DNA of 64,000 nucleotides. It comes from Budorcas taxicolor (lineage: Eukaryota > Chordata > Mammalia > Artiodactyla > Bovidae). Positions 52,800-64,000 of the stretch are shown here, piece by piece (positions within the stretch are counted from its first letter, which is position 1; each line of letters begins with the position of its first letter). The position numbers and the translations under genes were made by a program. The stretch covers positions 65,098,001-65,162,000 of the forward strand of contig NC_068926.1 of assembly GCF_023091745.1 (NCBI RefSeq), in the 5' to 3' direction. The notes beneath the pieces are model-generated. The model saw nothing but the letters and a program-made list of their open reading frames with translations, ran no database searches and had not been told where the DNA came from.

Positions 52800-54889
52800 T
52801 CTGCTGCTATTTTTGTTACTTAGGACCCCATCATTACACTTTGGGATGGTTTGCTACACAGCAGTGGGAGGATACGGTTTTTATCCTCCCATATTACAGA
52901 CTGGACAAAATGGGATTTTCCTGACATTATGGAGCCAGAATTCAGTCTCTTTCCGCTACGCCATCAGGGTGCAGCCCCTTCGGACATTCCCAGCCCCATG
53001 AAGCAGGGCCAGTTATTGATAATACAAAGGGCAGGTTCCATTTGTGAAACTCCAGCCCACTCACTAATGACTCGGTTTTCCTATCAATAAAATGGGGTCA
53101 CGGCACCTCCTGGGAGGATTATATTACTGTGAGAGTCTTTTCAGATGGGGATTCTGCCAGTGAGACTTTGGTACTGGCCTTCCTCCCTTGTGGACTCAGA
53201 AACTGAGACACCTTCCCCTGTCTCCTTGGGGGTGCACTGGAAACAGTGTCCCTGGAGGCCAGCAGACACACAGGGTCCACAGCCAGAGCCCTTCTCCTGA
53301 AGACTGAGGGGCTATTAGAGGCTGGAGGGTGTGGGTGGGGGTGCCAGGCTTGGAGGAGACAACATACACAGGGAGTGAGACCGGGCCCCTGGCTGGAGCG
53401 GATGCAGTCCCGGGGAGGAGGAGGGTGTTTGGGCAGGTGTCCTGTGGGGGTGACCCCTGCAGTTCTAAAGGCCACCCTGCGGCTGCCCCTTGGAGCTGAA
53501 CTTGTGGAGGCGAGGCTTCTGCTAACCAGGGGTGGGCGGGGGGCAGTGGGATGAGGTGAGGGCTTTCTTCTTCTGGAGCTCTGAGAGTTTCTAAAGAACC
53601 AGAAGCTCAGAAGATGCTGGCATTGTAGCCCACCACCTCCCCAAATGGGTTGGGGAGGCAGGCTGAAACTCCCCCCAAACCACATAATTCACAGTGTGTC
53701 CCTGGGTTGTCCACTGCCTCTTTGTTCAGTCAATACATCTGAGCCTGCGGTCAAGACTCTTTATCTCACCATTGTGTGACCTCACCTCACTGAGCCTCAG
53801 TTTCCTCATCTGTAAAATGAGGATGACAATAATACCGCTTTCATAGCTCTTCCAGAATTTATTGAGTAAACAAGTAAGGCCCTCTTATTCCTGTTGATGC
53901 TCTCCTCCACTCCACCCCCTCTCCCCATCGACTCAGCCCAGGAGACCCCCTGTCTGTCTACCCAGAGGCCCAGCTCTGCTGGTATTTGGGGTTGTGCAGG
54001 GAAAATAGCTAAAGCCACAGCTGAAACCAGCAAGATATAGTCTCTGTGACCTTGGACAAGACACTGGCCCTCTCTGGGTCTCAGTTTCTCCATCTATGGA
54101 AGACAAGAGCTGTACTATAAAAAGTGAGAGACAGCTGTGCCCGGTGCATCTGTGAAGTGCCAACTGTGTGCTCCACATTTCACCTGCATCCCAGCAACCC
54201 TAGGGGGCTTCTTAGCATCAGCAGCCACCGCATTGTACAAGAAGAGAGGTTCAGAGAGGTGGGGCGATGTGTCCACGGTCACACAGCCAGGAGTAGGGGT
54301 TCTGGGCTTGAAGCTGCACACTTTCCTGTCTGAGGAGCTTGGGACCCTGGGAAATCAGGGTTAACTCTGGAGGGGCTCTGTCTTGCCCTCCTTCTCAGTG
54401 CCCACTGGGAGGTGCATCCTGGAGGAGCAGTCGCCACCCTGCCTCCACCAGGCTCAGCACAAAGCAGGGGCGGAAATGAGATGGAAAAACACAGGAGAAC
54501 TGGCCTGGGAGGGGAGGGTGCTCAGGAGCTGGCGCTGGCTCTCTGGGGCTGCAGCACAAAGAGCTGAAACAAGATTCCATTCCTTTGAGCGTGTGAGGAC
54601 CTACTGTGTGCCTGGCACTGAGCGGGGCCAGAGGGTGGGTGGGAGAGTTAGGGAGCCGTCCCCGCCCCAGAGAGCTCACCCTCCATCACACAAGCCCTCC
54701 AAAGCATCACTTACATAGGACACTCACCGTGTCCCTTCACTCTCACCACCACGGAGCTACGGGTCCTGTTATCACCCCCAAGGAATGTGTCTGGAAAATG
54801 AAGCCCAGAGAAGGAAAGTGATTTGTCCAAGGTCACACAGCTAGTCTATGTGGAAGTAGAGAATTACAATTCTTTCCTCTGAATTATAC
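52800..54889. other. Repeat-poor region with MIR fragments, no gene
   Basis: Further MIR pieces at about 53,070-53,140, 53,765-53,880 (plus, 'cctcagtttcctcatctgta'), 54,040-54,110 (plus) and 54,230-54,330 and 54,770-54,860 (minus, 'caaggtcacacagctag'). 53,150-53,690 is GC-rich with a long minus-strand open frame (53,119-53,685) that resembles nothing known and is probably chance. Confidence 0.45.
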
Positions 54890-55031
54890 AATTTATTTTT
54901 TTTTTTTTTATTTTTTTTTTATTATTATTATTTTTTTTTTTTAATTTTAAAATCTTTAATTCTTACATGTGTTCCCAAACATGAACCCCCCTCCCACCTC
55001 CCTCCCCATAACATCTCTGTGGGTCATCTTA
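54890..55031 (-). mobile_element. Ruminant L1 3' end, second type
   Basis: Long T/TTA tract, then 'aatctttaattcttacatgt' and 'ctccccataacatctctgtg', the reversed end of the ruminant L1 3' UTR. Low decay suggests a relatively young insertion. Confidence 0.75.
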
Positions 55032-56205
55032 TTATCAGGTATTGACCTTTTAAAGACAAAACAATCCTTTTGGTCTCCAAACATATTTAGTTTTCTATTT
55101 ATTAACGTGGCCTCATTAATCTTTCTCTCTCACTAGTGTTTGCTTAGTATAACTTTCAAATTTTTTAATAAAAAATACATACGTGTACTTATATGTAGAC
55201 GTGTCTTACATGATTTATCTAATCTGGATAAAAGTTTTTAAACTCTCATAGCAAGCCCATTTAAGTTTAGTATAAGTGAGTATTCTTATATTCATTTATT
55301 TCTACTATATTTTTATATACTTGTATTTATTTCTACTGTTTTTTTCTATTTGTGCTTATGTCACTCTGAACAAAAGGAGAAGTCTTCAAATCTGATTGCT
55401 GTCTTTCTACCCCATGCATTACTTCTGTCTGGTAGTTCACTTCTAACTTTTTTTTTTTAACTCCAAATTTGGAAAATAGTGTTATTTCATTTGGTGAGCA
55501 CTTCATTTCTGTTCACCAGTCTTCACTGAACATCCCAACATCTCAGACTTTTATTCTGAGATCATTGCCCCTTTAACTACCTCAGTTTTGTCTTGAAGAA
55601 TCATCTTTACTCTTTTCACTGTTACTTGAATAACACATGCAGGCCTATAGTTCTACACAGACCTTTTGAATCTTAGCACATGAAGGTGTTTCAGTTCCTT
55701 TTGGGTCTACTTTCGCTGGTTGTTTTTATGGAGTAAGAACAGCTCTTTCTCATCACTCCCTGTGTTTTTCTTGAGACACACCTGGATGTAGCTCTACATG
55801 GATTTTTAAAGTGAATAAAAATTTTTATTCACATGCTAGGGTTTTCATCTGCCTGTCTGAGGCTGATATTTTTTGTCAAATCCAGGAAGTGCTCAGCTGT
55901 AATTACTTCCAATGTTTCCTTTCTCCCATTGTCTCCATTTTCTCCTTGGAATAAAATTGGAAGATGAGCAAAGCTTCCCCCCTTCTGTGTTTCATATTGT
56001 TTAACCTCTTCATTTGAACATTCCATTTCTTTGTATACTGAATTGGGAAAAATATGCCAGACCTAATTTTCATTTCTATGTTTCTTTCTTGACCTATCTC
56101 TAATCTTCTGCTATAGCTCATTAAAGGAGTTTTAAATTTTAACTTCTGTATTTTTCACTTCTAGCAGTTCCAGTTGTTTCCTTTAACAATCTGTCTGGCC
56201 TTTGC
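55032..56205 (-). mobile_element. Old L1 5' half, minus strand
   Basis: Reversed L1 ORF1/5' UTR text such as 'caatgtttcctttctcccat', 'ttaacttctgtatttttcac' and 'gcagttccagttgtttcctt'. Heavily diverged; the exact family (L1M or HAL1) is uncertain. Confidence 0.5.
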
Positions 56206-59200
56206 TGATCCCTGGGGTATCTAACTAGACAGGAGAACATAGGTGAGTTTTCAAGGTAAAGAAATTTGACCGTGTTTCTATAAGCTGTGTAGTCCTTTTA
56301 TACGGCACAGATTTGTGTCCTGGAAGTGGGGTGTGTCTGTGTGTGAGTTTGTGCGGTGCGATTGTGCATGTGTATTTGTGTGTCTTTCCCCTATATTCCT
56401 TTAACAGAGCAAAATTGCAAGTGTCATCTTTCTGTAAAATGTCCTATCGCCATTGCTTCTCGGGTATTTGCATTGGGTATACTGCGACGTCATTCTGAGG
56501 CTAACCACCCCATCTGGGGATTGGTATCTACCACCTGGTGCATACGTTTCAATCCACAGTCAGTGTCTGTTCCTGCCAGGACTTAGCTATAAGCCCCCTG
56601 GGGCCCCAACATTAGTCCAGTCTAATCCACTTTCCAACTTTCCTCCTGGGGAATCTGCCCCATGGTCATCCGCAGTTTGTGTCTCCCCTGTCGACAGACA
56701 GAACAGTTCTTGGCATTTTGTGTCTGAGGGTACAAAAGGAGTGTGTGCAGATTGAGCCCATTGCTTACAGTCCATGGACCAAGGAGGCCCCCTCAAACCA
56801 ACACATTAGCATAGCCACTCATCAGTTCCAGTCATCTTACAAATCTGAAGAATGGTTTTTCTGAAGGGCATTGACATATCCTACTTTAAGTCAATCTTCA
56901 GATTTCCACCCTGATTTGCATAGGGCCATGCCCCGTCTGGGCATCCTTCCAGGAGGCCAGTTTTCCATTGCCTTCTGGCCTGACCACATGGCCAAGCTAT
57001 TGGTCACCACCCATGCCTCAATGAAAAACCCAAACATAGGGGCAAACAGATGCAAATTATAGCCCCATGGAGCTAATTTATTTTTAACTTCTTTGATCAG
57101 AGTGATGGTTTTTCAAATAGGAAACTGTTCACCTTGGAACTGTCATCTGAAAGTTAATCTGATCTTTGTTGGTGGATCAAGAGCTATTTATAGGGCACTG
57201 TCCCGAGTGGCAGTAGGCTCAGTGGCTCCTCACGTGATCCCAGAGTCTGTCTGGGGACAATGAGTGTGCTTGCCCACAGACACGATGCACAAGTCTGTGC
57301 GGCTCCCTAACAGCATATTCCTGTGCAAGCCATTGCTATTTTATTAGGAAACTCATCTGGGCGGTTCCTTCTGTTAGAGGGTCCCTTTTCCATCACCCGA
57401 AATACTATGGTATTTTGGGTTTCGAGGTTATTTAATGTCCTTCAGTTGTAGGACAGAGTCAATTAATGTCTGAGAACAAAAGAATAATTGTTCCTCACGT
57501 ACAAATTTTCTGGTCAGTGATCCCAGCAGTGACCACTGGGAGGGAATCACAGGGTTTTGCTGTAAACCCCAGTGTCTACACTCTACGTGGGTCTATTCTA
57601 TCTGTACCAACACGCCAACTTCTATGTTATACTCTGTAGCCTCTGATGTCTTACTGCTTCCCATTTAGCAGTTAGGATTGCTTGAAGGGTGTATTTATGT
57701 GCCCTTTTTTATAGTGCCAGGCAGGGGAAACACTCTCTAGTCAGACCCAGTGTCCATCACCATAATATATTCAGGTAAAACAGATGTGGCCACTTCACAC
57801 ACAGCCTGCATAAAACATTCCAGTTTTCATCCAGTTTTCTATCTTAATCCTATTAATTCATGCAGTTCTATTATTTTCTCAGTTTAATTATAGGCTTCAT
57901 GAGGTCCTGTCTCACTCACAGGTTTGGGTGCTGCATAGTACATGAAGTTCGTTTGTCAAGGAGCCCGAGAAACTTCCCTTCCTCCCTCCCAGTCATTCCA
58001 CCCACTGACGTGCATAAGGCTTTGGGTCCCTGAGCGGAGGCTTGAGCCAAGATCCACTGGCCACTTTGTCAGTCTTTATCTAGGTAACTAGGTAAGTCTG
58101 CTCCACTGTCATCCCGGCTGACCCCCCCGGGGGGTTTCTCATTGTAATCTTTGCCTCCTGGCTTTTAAAATTACTCTGCACTGGGTTAAATAGAGTGGAA
58201 AGACATGTTTGAGAACCCATGTCCCCTTGGTCCACTCATCCTTTGATGGTGTTCCATTAAGACTTTCGTTTAAATCCCTTTAATGCCTGCTTTATTCATC
58301 CCATTCTCAAACACCATGCAGAGATTTCCTTTCTGCAGGGATTTGCGCCTTGATTTTCCTTTCTGCTTCTTGCCATTTTTTTAGTTTATTTCTTAATTAA
58401 CATCTATAAGACTTATAAGGGGAAACAGACAGAAAAATCTAACAAGTCATTTTGGGCTGTGGTTTGATTTGACAGCAGTTAGGTTACACGGCATGCCAAT
58501 GCAAAAGGGGCACTTTAATCACAGCACTTACCATGCCCTGAGTAAGGGTTAAAGTTGCGATTGCCATAAAGCCAGTGCAGCACGGCGTGTGTGCAGAGCA
58601 TTTCAGCTGCTTCATCTGAGGTGCACCACTTGGCGTTTATAGGGGGAGTCAGACAGCCTTTGTCCTCAGGGGAAACAAACTTTGCAGGGCCTGTAATCCA
58701 GCCCACAAGGCTGACTGTTCCATCGGGAATAACCTTTGGTGTGTCTGAGTCACGCATTGCCTTCTGTGATTGTTCTTTAGTGATGTGTGTGTCCTGTGTC
58801 AGACCAGACACACTCTTCCACTCTGCAGCCTTCAAAACCAAAGATGCATCCCCCGCATTAGCCCTCGCACGTTCCATTTCAGCACAGGTTTTTCAGGAAG
58901 CCGATGAAAACAACCCAAGAAGGAAACCACTTCAGCCTCCACCCCCTGGTGTCAGTGGGTTCTTGGTGTTGCCATCTTCCTCACCAGGCTGACCTTTTAG
59001 ATGACCAGAGGTCGCCTCTCCCGTCCCACAGCTGAGCTTCGTCAGCACCAAGACCTGACCCCAGCACTTTCTTTCAATTCAGTTTTAGCTATCACAGGTA
59101 ACAGTAACCCCAGGGACTGCATACTTAACTGTTTTCTTATTATTCTACAATTCCTATACATCCACTGAGGCCCAAACCCCAGGAGCTGGGTATATCATCT

Positions 59201-59540
59201 CTAAACTCTGTTCTTTACTTTTGAGTAGGAGACAGCAGCACAGCTGCTACTGCATACCGTGAAAGACCTAGTGGCCGCCCAAGGATCAAAGGATCCTCAC
59301 TGCCTCACCCACCCTCTCATCCTTTCTCTTTCCAAACCGCATGTCTCAGTGAGTCAGGGCCTTGTAGTAGATCCCTCATTTTTGACACAAAATGCTGTTT
59401 CCTCCCTTTTCTGGGCATACAGTAATACGAATCTGATGTTCACCACACTACTTGGAGTTAGCATCAGATCCCACAGTGGGGGACAGAGTCCCCGACAAGA
59501 CGGTCCCTCCATCAGAAACCATATGCAATTTGGGGATTCC
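56206..59540 (-). mobile_element. ERVL-like provirus remnant, internal region
   Basis: The right end, just inside the LTR, reads on the minus strand 'ggatctgatgctaactcc', a leader phrase I associate with ERVL elements. Further left, minus-strand gag/pol-like frames are broken by stops, for example a DTGSD stretch near 57,750 that is followed by a stop. 58,515-58,877 keeps a 120-codon open frame. Assignment along 56,206-57,700 is weak, and no envelope gene is expected in ERVL. Described only as a decayed fossil. Confidence 0.45.
58515..58877 (-). pseudogene. 120-codon open frame in ERVL-like gag region
   Basis: ATG at 58,877 to a TAA at 58,515 on the minus strand, 0.7-1.0 kb inside the ERVL-like LTR, where gag would lie. 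The peptide has no transmembrane segment and no zinc knuckle. It stays open although the surrounding provirus is broken. Could be chance or, less likely, selective retention. I do not recognise a domain. Confidence 0.4.
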
Positions 59541-59544
59541 TAGC

Positions 59545-60027
59545 TGTTAGGGGAAGCACGCTGATTGAAACTGCCCACCCTGGCCAGGCACCATAGTAAC
59601 TATTTGCATAAGTTGTTTTATGACAGGAGATCCTGATAAGGAATACGCAACTAATAAGCCACCACCAACCGGAAGAGTTCAGGAAAGGTCGAAAGGAGAC
59701 ACCACGTGTCTATCCACTTCCCAGCATTCCTCTCGCTAGCATCCATCTTGGCTGAGCGATGCGTGCACCACCAGGGAAGACTCTGAATTAGAGTAATTGA
59801 CCAAAGACCACCTGGAAACTAATCCCATCACCATAAAACCCAAGACTGCAAGCCTCGCAGCAGAGCAGTTCTGCTGGGTTCCCTTAGCTAGTGCTCTCCA
59901 CCCGGGTGACCTTTCCCAATAAAATCTCTTGCTCTGTCAGCAGATGTGTCTCCTCAGACAATTCATTTCTGAGTATTAGACGAGAGCCCAGTTTCAGGCC
60001 CTGGAAGGGGTCCCCCTTCCTGCAACA
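59545..60027 (+). mobile_element. Class I ERV solo LTR with 4 bp duplication
   Basis: A 483 bp unit, TGTTAGGGG to CTGCAACA, flanked by TAGC (59,541-59,544 and 60,028-60,031), the 4 bp duplication usual for gammaretrovirus-like elements. AATAAA at 59,918-59,923. No internal sequence. Inserted near the inner end of the older ERVL-like LTR, in opposite orientation. Confidence 0.8.
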
Positions 60028-60840
60028 TAGCCACCCACACTTCTGATGGACTAGCTATATATTTAGGGGTTCCCACAACCCCTGGGGTACAATAATTCCT
60101 GTGAAATAATTCCTACAGTTAAGGGAAGCACTCTCTTTACACTTAGAGTTTTATTATAAAGGATACACACAGGTGAGGTCTAAGAGGGTTCTGGATGCAG
60201 AGCGTTTATGCCCCTTCCTGTGGAGTCCTAACACATCCACCTCCTGCCATGTTTATGTGTTCACCATCTTCGAAGTTCCACTGATCCCAGGTGTCCAGAG
60301 ATTTTATTGGTGTTTTATTAGGATGTTTTATTATGTAGGCTTATGGACAGGGACTTCCGTGTAGCTCAAATGGTAAACAATCTACCTGCAATGCAGGAGA
60401 TCCGGGTTCAATCCCTGGATCGACAAGATCCCCTGGAGAAGGGAATGGCAACCCACTCCAGTATTCTTGTCTGAAGAATCCCATGGACAGACAGAGAAGC
60501 CTGGAGGGCTACAGTCCGTGGAGTCTCCAAGAGTCGGACACGACTGAATGTGCCAGATTGTGGGCACGATTAATCAAGTCATTGGCCAAGTGAAGTCAAA
60601 CTCCAGCCCACTTCCCTCTGCCTGGAGGTCAGTTTGGCTTGAAGTTAAAACTATCTAATCCTGCAGCTGGCCTTTCACTCCCATCTTCCAGCCATTCAGG
60701 GATCCACAGTGAGCCACCTCTTTGGCATAACAAAGGCTATCTTAGCACACAGGAAGTTCCAGGGAATTTTGAACCTTTGTACCAGTAATCAGGGACAGAG
60801 GCCAGACACCATCTTTATTATACTAGGGTATGTATGTCCA
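60028..60840 (-). mobile_element. ERVL-type 5' LTR, split by Bov-tA
   Basis: Read on the minus strand, U3 starts near 60,840. 'ggcataacaaaggctatctt' (plus text at ~60,723) and 'ttaatcaagtcattggccaa' (~60,570) are phrases of old mammalian ERVL/MaLR LTRs. The minus-strand AATAAA at about 60,150-60,157 is followed by U5-like text down to ~60,032. The Bov-tA at 60,351 interrupts it. Confidence 0.55.
60351..60553 (+). mobile_element. Bov-tA SINE
   Basis: Well-preserved head 'ggacttccgtgtagctcaaa', box B 'ggttcaatccctggatcg' and tail 'gtcggacacgactgaatgtg'. Inserted in the ERVL LTR. Confidence 0.95.
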
Positions 60841-61450
60841 GGTTTATTACGTTGTAAAACCTTCAGTATGTGCAGTATACTGTATGCTAAGCACACCTTA
60901 GTAAACCAGGAAAAATGACCACTGCCATCCCGGATAACGTTCACCGAATTCTAAATGGGCAGAACTGCATCTCACAATCCCCGTAACTGGGACAATAAGC
61001 ACTTTGTTTTAAGGACAAATCTCCACTCTGAGCTGGCTTTTATGTTCCTCTCTTGGTATTTTGGTTGATCAGACACAAGAATCTATAACTGCATTTGACT
61101 TTAGAGAAAAAGGGGGGCGGCGATAGGGAGTTCTGCTGAGTTGTTCAGCCAGCAAACAGGAACCCAGGTCCTATAGATTAACCCTTCAGTTCCCAGTCCT
61201 GTATACTTTCTCTGGGGCTTCTGCTTCCTTGGGACAGACTCTGAACTTCTGCTGTGAACCTGGCATATAAATTATGACTTTAATCCTTGGTCCCAATCCT
61301 CCTTGTGCGTCCGCTCAATAGGCCTGAGACTCTGGTAACCCCAGCCCTTGTTCCCCCAGATACTCTGACATTAAAGGGATGCCTTCTGAAGGGTGCATCC
61401 TTCCTGTCTCTCTCCCCATTTCCAAAGTGTTTTGTTTTGTTCTGTTTTTT
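60841..61450. other. No gene recognised
   Basis: Mixed composition, possibly including decayed LTR sequence up to about 61,350. No exon or RNA gene supported. Confidence 0.4.
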
Positions 61451-61466
61451 AACATATATATATATG

Positions 61467-61506
<40 letters not shown>
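61451..61506. repeat. (TA)n microsatellite
   Basis: About 25 TA units with two TG interruptions ('tatgtatg'). Likely polymorphic and prone to assembly length errors. Confidence 0.95.
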
Positions 61507-61508
<2 letters not shown>

Positions 61509-62574
61509 GCCTCAGAACTGATCTTCCCCATCTCAGCCAGGGCGCTTGGGCAGCCTTCCAACCCATGCATCATAACCAGTTCTGGAGGAATCTGAGAAAG
61601 GAGGACCCTCCAGGGCTAAATGGGAGGGGGGGACTTTTAACTCCAACTTTCACCAACTAAGGTCTAGTATTTTCCTTCAGAAAATGTTGCCAAGAATAGG
61701 AAATGCCATTCTGGTATGGAAAATCAAGTCTCCCATCACTCATGCCACCCCTGGTTTCTGTGTGCTGGGTGCAAAACATGGTTCACAGATCTCCTTCAGG
61801 GACTGAGAGCATCAGGGTGGGCACTGGGCTCCTTTCCCTGGGAGGGGGAAGGGGAACTCAGCATCTGGACAGGAGCCTTGCCATTCACGCATGTCCCTGT
61901 CACACCTGCCAAGGGAGATAGGGTCTGCGGCTCCTTTGGAAGCTTTAGCAAGTGACAAGTCAAGGGAGTGGTTTAAAGCCCATGCAAATATAAAATGAGG
62001 AAAAGCCTGACTTGAGGATCCTTTTGTTTCATGGCTCCTGTGTGAGATGTGTGACATCTTAATAGAATTTAATTGTCCTGCAGGGGTGTTGAAAGTTTTA
62101 CCCACAAAATAAAAAGAGAGACTGCTATATTACGAAGATCACTTTCCCCCCTGCCTAGATGCAAGAAACCCTTCATCTCTAGATCACAGATTCCCAGTGG
62201 TGCTTGGTGAGACCCTGGTCATGTGCTATCATAAAGGCTCCACCGAGATTCCAAGAGCAGTTGCCCAGTAGGTTCCATAGGAGGCATCCAAGAACCTTAG
62301 GCAGCACCTCAAGAGGGAAAAGACATAGAGGGACAGAAGGAAGACACAAAGAGTAGCCAGGCCATGGGAAAAAAGAGGGGGGTGATGGGTTCCAAAGTCT
62401 CCAGTCTGTGCTCCTTCCAGGTGGGGAGGGGGGAAGATGTTGGCATAAGGCTGCAGTGAGAACGGCAGGGGCATCTGCCTCAGTGTCTGCAGAGAGGAAC
62501 AGGAACTTCCTGCCTCTTTTGCAGGTTTTGTGGTATTCTCCATCAGTTGACGTGTGACCAAACACTTCACCAGA
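61507..62574. other. No gene recognised
   Basis: Single-copy-looking. The minus-strand open frame over 62,179-62,682 resembles no known protein and runs into the paralogous segment, where no frame is conserved. Confidence 0.4.
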
Positions 62575-63945
62575 GCAGCTGGTGAGAGGCAGAGACGAGG
62601 AGTCAGGTCTGACATGGATCAGCAGGAATGGACTGCAGGGTCCCGGCACAGAGAGGAGGCTCGGAGACCTCTTCTCTCTCATGCTGAGACAGGGATTAGT
62701 GTTTACTTTTCATCAGCTTCCAGAGGTTGCCTGTCCACTACTCCTCTTCTAGACAATATCAGCCAGGGATTGTCTGACCCAGAAAAGCACTTAAACAGAA
62801 GAGGGCTCACAGCGTGTGGCCCCACATCTGTAGAACATTCCAGGTGCAGTGGAAGTGGAGGGGGCAGTGGGGAGCAGGCCCAAAGTGCTGGGCAACCTCA
62901 ACAGAGACATGCAGCATGACCCCAGAGTCCAGGAGGTCCTCAATATCCTCTTGTGACCGAGAAGGCGTCAACTGTTTCTCTGAAATTGTTTAGCACAGGT
63001 GTGCCCCACACCTCACTCTTCACCTCTGCTGACAGGTGAGACCCCTAACTGGGAGCTGGGGGTTGACCTTCTTCCTGTCTCTGCCCCCAGAGCCTCTTTT
63101 AGTGCCTGGCACGTGTGTGAGAGTCTCAGAAGAACTTACAAACGCATGGTCAGATCAGACCAGCAAACTACACTTTCAGGGAACCCCCAGAGGAGGGGAG
63201 ACCGTGTCTTCATCTTTGGGTTCTAGAGCTGCGCCATCATCCAATGTGGGTGCTCCCTAGCCAGATTTGTCTATTTATAACTAGCTAATTATAAATAAAA
63301 TGGACATTCAGTCCATCTGTCACACCAGCCACGTCTCAGGTGCCTTAGAAGTTATGTGGTAGCAACCGCTGTATTCAACAAGGCAGAGAGAATATTTCCA
63401 TCCTCAAGGAACACTGTGTCTTCCACAGCGGCTCTGATCTGGGCCCAGGGTCTGCTGGTTGAACTCATCTAATTCAAAGCATATCCATCACAGGTGGAAT
63501 TTCAGGTTGATAATCTGCAGGTGAGTGTGGTGCTTATCTGGTGGGAATGGGGGGCGTGAGAAGTTGAGGAGGGATCCTCTCTCTCTCTCTCTTATCTGAA
63601 GACTTGCAACTGTGATCTTGGAGAAGGGCTCTGGCTCTTGGAAGCCCAGGGAAGGCTGAGAATCCAGAAAAAAAGAGGCAAGTGATGCTGAGTGAGCCAG
63701 CTTGGCCCCAGCTGGAGTAGGAGGAATGAGTGAGCCACTCTCTCTAATATAACTCGATCGCTTCAGTTGGTCTCTACAAAGAATGGCTTGAGCACAGGTA
63801 TGACTCCAGGAGCAAAGGTGGAGGCTGAAGCTCCATGTAGGGAATGAGTCTCAATTGAGGAAGAAGGGTGTAAAATCAGAAAGAAAAGTAAACCACAGAG
63901 GGGCTTGTTTGGTGTTTTCCCTATTTCAGCAACTTAATAGGAAGA
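62575..63945 (+). repeat. Ancient segmental duplication, copy B
   Basis: Diverged partner of 11,470-13,260, same orientation, about 51 kb away. The similarity continues into the beginning of the 13,172 duplicate ('aaaatcagaaagaaaag' against 'aaataagaaagaaggaag'), so copy A's right end overlaps the recently duplicated unit. Copy B is cut by a BovB at 63,950 and the window end. Confidence 0.6.
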
Positions 63946-63949
63946 GGTT

Positions 63950-64000
63950 GAAATTAAAAGACGCTTACTCCTTGGAAGAAAAGTTATGACCAACCTAGAT
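63950..64000 (+). mobile_element. BovB, cut by window end
   Basis: 'gaaattaaaagacgcttact' and 'atgaccaacctagat' are BovB sequence from about 650 bp before its 3' end. The element continues beyond the window. Confidence 0.9.

Noticed and set aside
53119..53685. A 188-codon minus-strand open frame
   Set aside because: GC-rich DNA, no recognisable domain, and it runs through a MIR-like flank. Probably chance.

Overview
The window is nuclear DNA of a ruminant, most likely a bovid. The diagnosis rests on repeats confined to ruminants or their relatives: BovB (RTE-type) LINE 3' ends, Bov-tA and Bov-A2 SINEs, CHR-type tRNA-derived SINEs of even-toed ungulates, ruminant L1 3' ends, and LTRs of ruminant endogenous retroviruses. 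Cattle, sheep, goat and relatives cannot be told apart by eye. All family names come from remembered consensus sequences, because no library search could be run.

Only one convincing protein-coding locus is present. It is an intronless, GC-rich POM121-like gene (nucleoporin POM121 family) at 32,315-34,042. Two NRF1-type sites lie about 140-210 bp upstream, and a further ~1.2 kb downstream looks like decayed C-terminal sequence. Every other open frame is a chance frame in GC-rich DNA or lies inside a transposon. A 120-codon open frame near 58.5-58.9 kb belongs to an old ERVL-like provirus.

Layout. 0-2.3 kb: L1 tails, then a Tigger-like DNA transposon interrupted by two solo LTRs, one of which carries a tiny L1 insertion. 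2.3-8.2 kb: SINEs, L1, one BovB, and a strong CTCF-type motif at 5.85 kb. 8.2-18.2 kb: repeat-poor, GC-rich DNA with G-quadruplex motifs, a ~380 bp near-identical direct duplication (13.2 and 14.5 kb), and a ~1.8 kb segment with a diverged paralogue at 62.6-63.9 kb. 18.2-20.0 kb: an L1 fragment and a long betaretrovirus-type LTR with primer-binding site. 20.0-22.9 kb: an old tandem duplication. 22.9-31.7 kb: rearranged L1, a 1.45 kb BovB, SINEs and an LTR. 31.7-35.9 kb: the POM121-like locus. 36-44.6 kb: mostly plus-strand L1 with nested BovB and SINEs. 44.8-46.3 kb: abutting BovB copies. 46.3-46.6 kb: a small GC-box/YY1 promoter-like patch. 47.2-51.9 kb: minus-strand L1 holding a short processed-transcript insertion, an LTR, a BovB and half of a tRNA-Cys-like sequence. 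52-55 kb: a BovB 5'-region fragment, MIRs and single-copy DNA. 55-56.2 kb: L1. 56.2-60.8 kb: an ERVL-like provirus remnant containing a younger class I solo LTR. 60.8-64 kb: single-copy DNA, an AT microsatellite, and the paralogous segment cut by another BovB at the window edge.

I found no new gene system, CRISPR array or operon. The most unusual items are the POM121-like gene, the templated inverted insertion inside BovB, the tRNA-half insertion, the processed 3'-UTR insertion, and the two scales of segmental duplication.
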